Assembly (NCBI GenBank): GCA_913054205.1 | Contig: CAJXJM010000171.1 | Coordinates: forward strand, 1-5,991 | Direction of reading: 5' to 3' | Origin: an uncultured Rhodospirillaceae bacterium | GTDB lineage: Bacteria; Pseudomonadota; Alphaproteobacteria; Rhodospirillales; UBA2165 | Length of the DNA: 5,991 bases | In this document: piece by piece, positions 1-5,991 of the stretch | How the letters are laid out: each line of letters opens with the position of its first letter | Numbering within the stretch: position 1 is the first letter of the stretch | Made by a program: the position numbers and the translations under genes | Notes under the pieces: generated by a model | The model's input: only the letters and a program-made list of their open reading frames with translations | The model's database searches: none | What the model was told of the DNA's origin: nothing

Positions 1-1624
1 CCGTATCAAGCGGCCCGTCAATTTCCAATTTGACATCCATGAATTGATCAACTTGATCAAGGCCGGTAAAAATAACGCGGCCATTTCGAAGGACTAAATC
101 TCCCGACCGGCCATGCGTTATCTCAATATCAAAACGTTTTTTATCAAATTTAATCCGCCCTGCTCCATTGGTCCCTTTAGGCATCGGAGCAAGATAATCG
201 ACGGTTAAATTCCTGGCATCCATATCGCCGAGAAGCGAGATAATCTCAACGCCTTTTGCTTTGGAATAACGGCCGGTTACTCTGGCATGAGACACTGGCG
301 CATAGCCGACTGACAAATTTTGAATAACCCAGTCTCGGACCAAATCGCCCCAGCCCTTCGGCCAATAAGTTGCAGCCTCATCGACTTTCAGATTTTTAGC
401 TTCACCGCCCAGCTCGAAGGATATATCGCCGCCAATTTCCTGCACTGTTGCCGAAGCCGACAATGTCGGGCCGGCGGTAGTCAGATCGATTTTTTCGAGT
501 TCCAAGCGATCGAATTCAGAATCATAGGTACCCGCGAGAGTGATTTTTTGCAGCGGCCATTCATGATTAATCGGCGCTGGAACTTTAAGGCGACCGTCTT
601 TACCCAAATCCAAAGTCAGTTCCTGAACATTTAATCGGCCGGTGCTTTGGTCAAAGTCGCCGCGCAATTTTAATGTTTGAACTGCTACCTCGATCTTAAT
701 TGGATCACGCACAGCAATTCGGCCTTTGGCGCTTGTCAGATTAAACTCAAACTTTCGGATTTCTCCATTTGTCAGAACGACCGTATCCACCGTACCACTC
801 AGCGGCAGACTGAAATTTTCCAAGGGCCTCAGTTTTTTTGACAAACGCGCAAATATGGTGGGATTTAAATCGGCGAAGCCTAGCGTCAATTTGGCTTCTT
901 TCTTTTTCAGATCATAATTACCGATCAGCGTGAAGGCGGCTGTTTTGGCATCTTTAGTGTCGCCCGCCCTTAAAACCAGCTCAGCCGAAACGGAAACGTT
1001 GTCACCTTCGCGAACCAACGCAATGTCGGTTTCTGGGGCGGACCATTTCACGGCGAGTTGGCGGTCATCAACTGTTAAATTGCCGCCGATGATATCTATT
1101 CGGCGCAAATAACCGAGCGGCCGTTTCATATCTGGTGGTGACAACAACTCACCAATAATTTGGCGGGCCAAACCTTCTCCAGATATTTTGCGCTCGCTTG
1201 CAGAGGTGTTTTGTAGACCGAGTTCCAATTTACCGGATTCGGATCGAACAATATTCAGACTGGGACCAAAAATAGTAAGACTTTGGGGAGCGAGTTCTCC
1301 CTTTATTAAAGCCGCGCCACTGAGCGACACTGCAAGTTCGGGAATTTCCGCAATCACTTTTCCGTCTGCACCAATGGCCTTGGCACCACGCAAACGAATA
1401 TCGAGGCTCTGATCCCAACCGGCCCAGGTAAGTATTGTATCTTCAAGTTTTATCTCGAAACGGCTGTTGCCGGTTTTAAGGGCGGATTCAAAATAAGGAG
1501 TCAGAAAAGCAAGCGAAATCGGACCAGTCGTGAGACGCCATACCAGAACGCCGACAAAGACAGCGAAGCCTAGTCCCAAAACGCCAATTAGCTGAATTAC
1601 GCTGCGGAACGTCCGCCTAATCAA
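1..1624 (-). CDS. DUF3971/YhdP-type AsmA-like membrane-anchored protein, N-terminal part (cut at left edge)
   Basis: The reading frame stays open from the TTG at 1624-1622 to the left edge, giving 541 codons without a stop. The TTG directly follows an in-frame TAA (1627-1625), so no earlier start exists; a GGAG lies 8 nt upstream. Residues 3-7 are basic, followed by one hydrophobic segment at about 9-29, which suits an inner-membrane anchor with the remainder periplasmic. The body is the repetitive beta-rich sequence typical of AsmA-like proteins. Landmarks I recognise from DUF3971 are LRRIDI...LTVDD at 173-187, ADLNPTIFARLS ending in PLSG at about 251-277, and YWPKGWGDLVRDW at 420-432. YhdP-type relatives in Escherichia coli help move phospholipids between inner and outer membranes; the same role here is inference. 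The C-terminal half is outside the window. The gene is divergent from glnE. I am confident of the family, less so of the exact function. Confidence 0.88.
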   Translation of the reverse strand, partial: MIRRTFRSVIQLIGVLGLGFAVFVGVLVWRLTTGPISLAFLTPYFESALKTGNSRFEIKLEDTILTWAGWDQSLDIRLRGAKAIGADGKVIAEIPELAVSLSGAALIKGELAPQSLTIFGPSLNIVRSESGKLELGLQNTSASERKISGEGLARQIIGELLSPPDMKRPLGYLRRIDIIGGNLTVDDRQLAVKWSAPETDIALVREGDNVSVSAELVLRAGDTKDAKTAAFTLIGNYDLKKKEAKLTLGFADLNPTIFARLSKKLRPLENFSLPLSGTVDTVVLTNGEIRKFEFNLTSAKGRIAVRDPIKIEVAVQTLKLRGDFDQSTGRLNVQELTLDLGKDGRLKVPAPINHEWPLQKITLAGTYDSEFDRLELEKIDLTTAGPTLSASATVQEIGGDISFELGGEAKNLKVDEAATYWPKGWGDLVRDWVIQNLSVGYAPVSHARVTGRYSKAKGVEIISLLGDMDARNLTVDYLAPMPKGTNGAGRIKFDKKRFDIEITHGRSGDLVLRNGRVIFTGLDQVDQFMDVKLEIDGPLDT

Positions 1625-1735
1625 TTACCCAACTCCATTCGCGGCCAATATAGAATATCTGTTGAGCTGTGTACCCCAACAACTTGACCACCTCTCCCAG
1701 TTAACGCAGTCTGCGATATCTGACAGCAATTTGAA
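1625..1735. promoter_or_regulatory. divergent intergenic region, probable promoters for the DUF3971 gene (-) and glnE (+)
   Basis: This 111-bp gap separates two divergently read genes, so both promoters should lie here or just inside the opposing gene. On the minus strand a TATATT (complement of 1647-1652) resembles a -10 box and would give a short leader containing the GGAG, but its -35 partner is poor. On the plus strand TTGAGC (1662-1667) and TTGACC (1684-1689) look like -35 boxes, yet neither has a convincing -10 at 16-18 nt. I saw no NtrC-like palindrome and no sigma-54 GG/GC pair. The region's role is inferred from gene orientation; the individual boxes are weak. Confidence 0.35.
1633..1636 (-). 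promoter_or_regulatory. Shine-Dalgarno GGAG supporting the TTG start of the DUF3971 gene
   Basis: On the minus strand a GGAG is followed by 8 nt and then TTG (1624-1622). This normal spacing supports TTG as the true initiator. It also fits the only possible reading, since a stop codon in the same frame lies immediately before the TTG. Confidence 0.6.
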
Positions 1736-4714
1736 ATGCTCCAAATGACTTTTTTAGCTGATGCGATCAATTTGCCCAAACCAGCGTCGATTGACCGTGC
1801 AGAGCTGGGCATCGACCGATTGATCGAAGTTTCTGAAGAAACCGGCGATGATGCATTTATTTCAGATATAAAAAACATAACGTCAAACGACAATAGCCGA
1901 CCCTTTTTAGAGGCTTTATTCGGCAATAGTGCATTTTTAAGCCAATGCGCCGTAACCGACTCCCAGTTCTTTCTTGAACTGATTATGGAGGGTCCAGACG
2001 CAACTTTCAAAAAGATTGAGCAGGAACTCACTAAAATATCGGAAAATGCTCCAAAATCGTTGAGTGAAGCTACGGTTATGCAGTTTCTACGCATCAATCG
2101 CAAGCGCGCGGCTCTGACGATCGCCTCGGCCGATATCACGAATTTTTGGTCTGGTTCACAAATTACACAGGCGCTCAGCCGTTTCAGCGATTTAAGCGTG
2201 CAATATGCGACAAACTACTTGCTTCAAAATATGGCCGAGAAAAACCTCCTGATGCTGCCAAATGCAAACATTGCCGGCGAAGGATCAGGGCTCATTGTGC
2301 TCGGTATGGGGAAACTTGGCGGTCATGAGCTTAACTATTCCAGCGATATCGATTTGATCATATTCTTTGACCCTGACGTGATTACATCTGATGCCCCTGA
2401 GAACCTGCCAAAAGGTTTCATTAGATTGGCGAGAGACCTCGTAAAAATCCTCTCGGAACGAAACGCCGACGGCTATGTATTCAGAACCGATCTAAGGCTC
2501 CGTCCAGACCCGGGCTCGACACCACCGGCGCTATCCGTTTTAGCCGCCGAAACCTATTACGAAAGCATTGGTCAAAATTGGGAGCGCGCCGCCATGATCA
2601 AAGCGCGTCCCATCGCCGGCGACATAAAAGCCGGGCTCAATTTCCTTGAGAGATTAAATCCCTTCATTTGGCGCAAGTATCTCGACTTCGCAACCATCCA
2701 AGACGTTCATTCGATAAAACGCCAAATCAATGCCCATCGCGGTGGCTCGAAGATTGCTGTTGAAGGCCACAATGTAAAATTGGGCCGGGGAGGCATTCGG
2801 GAAATTGAGTTTTTTGCCCAAACACAGCAACTTATATGGGGCGGGCGCCTGCCAGAATTACGCACGGCACCAACTTGCGACTCTCTCAACGGCTTAGCGG
2901 CGGCAGGTAAAATTTCGCAAGAAACCGCGGACCAGCTAATATCCTCCTATTGGTTTTTGCGCCGGGTCGAGCATCACCTGCAAATGATCGATGACCAGCA
3001 AACTCACGACTTACCCAAGGACGAAGAAGGTATTGAACATATTGCAGTGTTTTTAGGTTTTGAAGATGGAAAAGCTTTTCGCCAAGAATTACTGGAAAAT
3101 TTAAATTGTGTTGAATCTCATTACGCCGATCTTTTTGAAGACGCTCCGAGCCTCAACGGTAGCGACGAAATCACCGGCAATTTAATTTTCACCGGCTCGG
3201 AGAATGACCCCGATACTCTTAAAACCATTGAAACACTCGGATTCTCGAAGCCGGAAATCATCGCTGAAACTGTTCGCGCCTGGCATCATGGCCGCCACCG
3301 TGCGACCAGTAGCACCCGTGCTCAGCAAATTCTAACTGAACTAATCCCAGTAATATTAATAGCCTTTGGCGAAACAACAGAACCTAATGCAGCGTTTAGC
3401 AAGTTCGATGACTTTCTGTCCGGCCTGCCGGCTGGCATTCAATTGTTCTCAATGTTCCATGCCCATCCTGAACTTCTAAACCTCGTGGCAGAAGTCATGG
3501 GCAGCGCGCCGCGGCTGGCAGAACATCTCGGACGCAACCCAAGTGTCCTCGATAGCGTTCTCCAACAAGATTTTGACCGACTGCCGAGTGTTGAAGTGAT
3601 GGATGACGAGCTTGAGCGTGTTCTTTCAAGCGCCGACGGTATTGAGGACGTGCTTGATATCGTACGCCGCTGGGCCAATGACAGGCGATTGCAAATTGGT
3701 ATCCAGGCGCTCAGGCATCGTGCGAACTGGCAGGATATTGGCGTTGCTTATAGCAATGTTGCAGATGTCTCTATCCAGCATTTAATCAGGCATGTCGGCA
3801 GGGAATTCCAGGAAAACCACGGCGATGTCGAAGGCAGTGAATGGGCGGTAATAGCGCTTGGTAAAACCGGCGGCCGAGAAATGACACCGTCTTCCGATCT
3901 CGATTTGATATTTGTCTATCGCCATGCAGATGACGTCGAGCAATCTGATGGTGATCGTCCTCTCGCGCCAAGTCAGTATTTTGCCCGGCTCACCCAACGC
4001 TTGATCAATGCGATTACCGCGCCAACGGCGAAAGGAAAATTATATGAAGTCGATATGCGGCTGCGCCCGTCCGGCAATGCCGGTCCAATCGCTTCTCATT
4101 TTTCGGCGTTTGTTCAATATCACCGGGAAAAGTCCTGGACCTGGGAGCATATGGCATTGTCGCGCGCGCGCATTGTCTGCGGCACTTCCGCACTGACCAA
4201 AGACATAGAAGCCACTATCAAGGAAACCCTCACCCAGGAGCGAGACCCAGCCACATTGTTGGCAGATGTCGCCGAAATGCGGACGCGCATCGACAAAGAA
4301 CATCATTCCGATTTTGTCTGGGAGGTTAAATATATGCGCGGCGGATTGGTCGATGTCGAATTCACCACTCAGTATTTACAGCTTAAATACGCGCACCAAT
4401 ATCCTGAAATACTGGCTGCAAATACCGGGGAAGCTCTCACCAATTTGCGTGATAAAGGATTATTAAACGCCGAGCACGCCGAGATATTGTCCAGTGCATT
4501 AAAACTTTGGCAGTCCGTGCAAGGAATGCTGCGGCTTACCATTGAAGGGTATTTTCGCGCTGAACGTGAACAGGAAGTGCCAAAAGCGCTGGCGGAAGCC
4601 CTTGCCAAAGCGGGAGGATCTCCCGACATCGAGACGCTTAAGGTCCATCTGAAAGAAACGGCAGAGCGCGTCCATCAAATCTTTCGCGAGCTAGACAGCG
4701 GTCCTTCTGCCTAG
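1736..4714 (+). CDS. glnE: bifunctional glutamine synthetase adenylyltransferase / adenylyl-removing enzyme
   Basis: GlnE adds AMP to, and removes it from, a tyrosine of glutamine synthetase in the cytoplasm under control of PII protein and glutamine, so it tunes ammonium assimilation. The 992 residues are slightly longer than the E. coli enzyme. Two nucleotidyltransferase domains are visible. The N-terminal (adenylyl-removing) one has GMGKLGG at 190-196, D204-x-D206, RTDLRLRP at 250-257 and GRGGIREIEF at 350-359. The C-terminal (adenylyltransferase) one has GKTGGRE at 709-715, D721-x-D723, VDMRLRPSGNAG at 772-783 and MRGGLVDVEF at 867-876. All metal-binding Asp pairs are intact, so both activities are expected. 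T711 replaces the usual Leu of GKLGG. An in-frame TGA at 1721-1723 leaves only ATG 1736 or ATG 1745 as starts; neither has a clear Shine-Dalgarno, and 1745 would give MTFLADA. It is probably transcribed alone, since both neighbours are on the opposite strand. Confidence 0.97.
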   Translation: MLQMTFLADAINLPKPASIDRAELGIDRLIEVSEETGDDAFISDIKNITSNDNSRPFLEALFGNSAFLSQCAVTDSQFFLELIMEGPDATFKKIEQELTKISENAPKSLSEATVMQFLRINRKRAALTIASADITNFWSGSQITQALSRFSDLSVQYATNYLLQNMAEKNLLMLPNANIAGEGSGLIVLGMGKLGGHELNYSSDIDLIIFFDPDVITSDAPENLPKGFIRLARDLVKILSERNADGYVFRTDLRLRPDPGSTPPALSVLAAETYYESIGQNWERAAMIKARPIAGDIKAGLNFLERLNPFIWRKYLDFATIQDVHSIKRQINAHRGGSKIAVEGHNVKLGRGGIREIEFFAQTQQLIWGGRLPELRTAPTCDSLNGLAAAGKISQETADQLISSYWFLRRVEHHLQMIDDQQTHDLPKDEEGIEHIAVFLGFEDGKAFRQELLENLNCVESHYADLFEDAPSLNGSDEITGNLIFTGSENDPDTLKTIETLGFSKPEIIAETVRAWHHGRHRATSSTRAQQILTELIPVILIAFGETTEPNAAFSKFDDFLSGLPAGIQLFSMFHAHPELLNLVAEVMGSAPRLAEHLGRNPSVLDSVLQQDFDRLPSVEVMDDELERVLSSADGIEDVLDIVRRWANDRRLQIGIQALRHRANWQDIGVAYSNVADVSIQHLIRHVGREFQENHGDVEGSEWAVIALGKTGGREMTPSSDLDLIFVYRHADDVEQSDGDRPLAPSQYFARLTQRLINAITAPTAKGKLYEVDMRLRPSGNAGPIASHFSAFVQYHREKSWTWEHMALSRARIVCGTSALTKDIEATIKETLTQERDPATLLADVAEMRTRIDKEHHSDFVWEVKYMRGGLVDVEFTTQYLQLKYAHQYPEILAANTGEALTNLRDKGLLNAEHAEILSSALKLWQSVQGMLRLTIEGYFRAEREQEVPKALAEALAKAGGSPDIETLKVHLKETAERVHQIFRELDSGPSA

Positions 4715-4715
4715 C
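4690..4715. terminator. imperfect hairpin holding both convergent stop codons, possible bidirectional terminator
   Basis: The arms are GCTAG-A-CAG (4690-4698) and CTG-C-CTAGC (4707-4715), giving 8 base pairs with a single A/C mismatch and an 8-nt loop. The element covers the whole 24-bp overlap of glnE and the SnoaL-like gene, including the stop of each. A T-run at 4730-4735 lies about 14 nt beyond the stem on the plus strand, too far for a classical intrinsic terminator, and the minus strand has no T-tract. The inverted repeat is seen directly; a termination role is inferred from its position. Confidence 0.35.
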
Positions 4716-5326
4716 CAATCCACAGCGTCTTTTTTCAATTGCGCCTCGGCTTCGCTGCCGACTTGAACGATATTGTCCATCGGCGCGCGTCCGACCAGGC
4801 TCAAACGATAGCAAAGCACCTGACAGGCTGGCGGAAAAGCGGACAAATCCAACGCTTCAAAAAAACCAGCCGGCACGTCTGCTGGATTGACCGGGTCAAG
4901 GCGGTCCTTCTCATAGACCATGGTACGGCGATGAATGCGCCACACGCCGTCCTCACGCTTTTCAAAAAGGTCAAAAAATCGTCCCCAAGTGATCGCATCA
5001 AAATCAAACGGATCGCCGACGACACGGCGCAACAATTGGACATGGCATTCACTTGTTGCTCGATCGCCCTCAACTTTAATGCGTGCCCGGCCAATCTGAT
5101 GTTTGCCGTGTTCACCCGGTTTAAACTCGGCGAGCATGCCTTTCGAGCGCTCGACAAAATCTGCTGCCGGACCAGAAAACCAGGAGATATTAATTGTCGC
5201 ATCGGGCTGAAAGCAATTCGAGAGAATATCCCAATCTCCGCAATCCCGGGCAAAAGCCCAGGCAGATAAAACGCTGTCGATCTCGTGTTCATCTGCTATT
5301 CGTGATAGTCGCTCCTCAGCGCTCAT
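4691..5326 (-). CDS. SnoaL-like / NTF2-like family protein
   Basis: This complete 211-residue soluble protein has no signal peptide or membrane segment. Residues about 6-142 match the SnoaL-like/NTF2 cone fold seen in scytalone dehydratase, polyketide cyclases and ring-hydroxylating dioxygenase small subunits. Visible landmarks are FARDCGDWD (25-33), CFQPDATI (38-45), WFSG (49-52), KHQIG (75-79), VEGDRATSE (85-93) and the closing strand VWRIHRRTMVYEKDRLDP (128-145). D28, D42 and H76 occupy places where family members often keep pocket or catalytic residues, which is inference. A tail of about 65 residues extends past the usual domain length of about 140. Substrate and pathway cannot be told from sequence; similar proteins often sit near aromatic or steroid catabolism genes, but no such gene is visible here. 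ATG 5326 has an excellent Shine-Dalgarno. The 3' end overlaps glnE tail to tail by 24 bp. Confidence 0.85.
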   Translation of the reverse strand: MSAEERLSRIADEHEIDSVLSAWAFARDCGDWDILSNCFQPDATINISWFSGPAADFVERSKGMLAEFKPGEHGKHQIGRARIKVEGDRATSECHVQLLRRVVGDPFDFDAITWGRFFDLFEKREDGVWRIHRRTMVYEKDRLDPVNPADVPAGFFEALDLSAFPPACQVLCYRLSLVGRAPMDNIVQVGSEAEAQLKKDAVDWLGRRTAV

Positions 5327-5415
5327 GAAAAATCCTCCTTAACGAATCCTCTAGACCTAGCTGCGTTCTTCTAATATGAGAGCCCCAGTTTAGGAAGTTA
5401 GAACGGGATGTCTAG
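5327..5415. promoter_or_regulatory. divergent intergenic region between the SnoaL-like (-) and DUF455 (+) genes
   Basis: This 89-bp gap must serve two genes read outward. A TAATAT at 5372-5377 could be a plus-strand -10, and its complement gives TATTAG for the minus strand. No good -35 lies at 16-18 nt for either direction. Three CTAG tetramers occur nearby (5351, 5357 and 5412, the last partly in the DUF455 start region), with a short inverted ACCTAG/CTAGGT pair; I assign no function to these. The promoter role is inferred from orientation only. Confidence 0.3.
5334..5340 (-). promoter_or_regulatory. strong Shine-Dalgarno AAGGAGG of the SnoaL-like gene
   Basis: AAGGAGG, complementary to the 16S rRNA tail, ends 7 nt before ATG 5326. 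It fixes the start and predicts much stronger initiation than the neighbouring glnE and DUF455 genes, which lack a clear site. Confidence 0.85.
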
Positions 5416-5991
5416 GTGACAAAAACACCCTCAACATTAAGCCCAACCCTAAGTCAGGGCGCCTGTGCCGTATTGAACGAGCCGAGCCCCGAGGGTAAGG
5501 CGCGGATCGGCCTCGAAATAGCTGGACAATGGCAAAGCGGCGAGCTGGAAATAATTGGCACAACTGCGCCGCCTGGCCGACCTGCACGACTCCCTAAACC
5601 GGAATTGCTGAGCCCTCGTAATATGCCAAAACGAAAAGCAAAAGGCACCAAAGGCCGGTTTGCTCTAATGCATGCCATTGCCCATATAGAATTAAACGCC
5701 ATCGATCTGGCTTGGGATATCATTGCCCGCTTCACAGAACACGATCTCCCGCGCGATTTTTACGATGATTGGATCGGCGTGGCCGTCGACGAGGCGCGGC
5801 ATTTTGGCTTGCTTGAAAATTACCTCAACGACCATGGCGCGGCTTACGGCGACCTTCCCGCCCATGATGGACTTTGGCAGGCCGCCGAAGACACGGCAGA
5901 GGATCTGCTCGCGAGGATTGCCATCGTACCCTTGGTTTTGGAGGCCCGCGGTTTGGATGCCACGCCGCCAACGATCGCCAAACTGCGTCAA
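5416..5991 (+). CDS. DUF455 family ferritin-like protein, N-terminal part (cut at right edge)
   Basis: The frame is open from GTG 5416 to the right edge, 192 codons. An in-frame TAG (5413-5415) directly precedes the GTG, so translation begins there or at a later codon such as the TTG of CAVLNE. No good Shine-Dalgarno is visible; GGGAT lies 6-10 nt upstream. The protein matches DUF455 from TLSQGACAVLNEPSPEGKAR near the start, through PGRPARLPKP (53-62), HAIAHIELNAIDLAWD (86-101), FYDDWIGVAVDEARHFGLL (115-133), YGDLPAHDGLW (144-154) and LEARGLDATP (175-184). E92, the E126-x-x-H129 pair and E176 are likely di-metal ligands of a ferritin-like four-helix bundle, inferred from the ExxH pattern. The biochemical role of DUF455 is not established to my knowledge; some relatives are annotated as similar to rRNA or tRNA-modifying di-iron proteins. 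It is cytoplasmic by appearance, with no signal peptide. Little of the C-terminus should be missing. Confidence 0.88.
   Translation, partial: MTKTPSTLSPTLSQGACAVLNEPSPEGKARIGLEIAGQWQSGELEIIGTTAPPGRPARLPKPELLSPRNMPKRKAKGTKGRFALMHAIAHIELNAIDLAWDIIARFTEHDLPRDFYDDWIGVAVDEARHFGLLENYLNDHGAAYGDLPAHDGLWQAAEDTAEDLLARIAIVPLVLEARGLDATPPTIAKLRQ

Noticed and set aside
320..1412. Several small plus-strand ORFs (60-104 codons) across the left third
   Set aside because: All lie antisense to the continuous DUF3971 frame, have no ribosome sites or recognisable domains, and are explained as shadows.
1621..2139. 172-codon minus-strand ORF opposite the glnE N-terminus whose TGA overlaps the TTG start of the DUF3971 gene
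   Set aside because: Its translation is low-complexity, Ser/Ile-rich and resembles no family I know. It lies wholly antisense to a clearly coding part of glnE, so it is most simply a shadow frame; the stop/start overlap looks accidental.
4154..4177. GCATTGTC repeated either side of an 8-base alternating GC run
   Set aside because: It lies within a conserved part of glnE (ALSRARIV) and is explained by codon choice; no sign of a mobile or regulatory element.
4739..5292. Plus-strand 176-codon and minus-strand 163-codon ORFs within the SnoaL-like gene
   Set aside because: They are other-frame shadows of a gene with a recognisable family fold and a strong Shine-Dalgarno.
5350..5417. Cluster of CTAG tetramers with an ACCTAG/CTAGGT inverted pair between the last two genes
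   Set aside because: The arms are only 6 bp and about 50 nt apart; too short to support an operator or attachment site without comparative data.
5390..5991. Minus-strand ORFs of 65, 93 and 99 codons at the right end
   Set aside because: They are antisense to the DUF455 frame, whose conserved motifs leave no doubt about the coding strand.

Overview
The window looks like ordinary chromosomal core sequence of an alphaproteobacterium with roughly balanced base composition. This assignment rests on protein resemblance: a 992-residue two-headed GlnE, a DUF3971/AsmA-like membrane-anchored protein encoded divergently from it, and a DUF455 ferritin-like protein. I cannot fix the order or genus by eye.

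Layout, left to right. (1) Positions 1-1624, minus strand: the N-terminal 541 codons of a DUF3971/YhdP-type AsmA-like protein that runs off the left edge. It starts at a TTG codon. (2) Positions 1625-1735: a 111-bp divergent intergenic region. (3) Positions 1736-4714, plus strand: complete glnE, the bifunctional adenylyltransferase/adenylyl-removing enzyme of glutamine synthetase, with both nucleotidyltransferase active sites present. (4) Positions 4691-5326, minus strand: a SnoaL/NTF2-like protein with a strong Shine-Dalgarno sequence, convergent with glnE and overlapping it by 24 bp. The overlap is nearly all of an imperfect hairpin that carries both stop codons. (5) Positions 5327-5415: an 89-bp divergent intergenic region. 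(6) Positions 5416-5991, plus strand: the first 192 codons of a DUF455 ferritin-like protein starting at GTG and running off the right edge.

The four genes alternate in strand (-, +, -, +), so no two are co-transcribed within the window and each probably has its own promoter. Functionally they look like independent housekeeping or accessory genes: envelope lipid homeostasis (DUF3971), nitrogen-status control of glutamine synthetase (GlnE), an unassigned small-molecule enzyme (SnoaL-like) and an unassigned probable di-metal protein (DUF455).

I found no mobile element, CRISPR array, tRNA, rRNA, toxin-antitoxin pair or phage gene, and nothing that looks like an undescribed system. The most useful results are two genes that an ATG-only search would miss because they start at TTG and GTG and are cut by the window edges, the stop-codon hairpin, and a substitution in a conserved GlnE motif.
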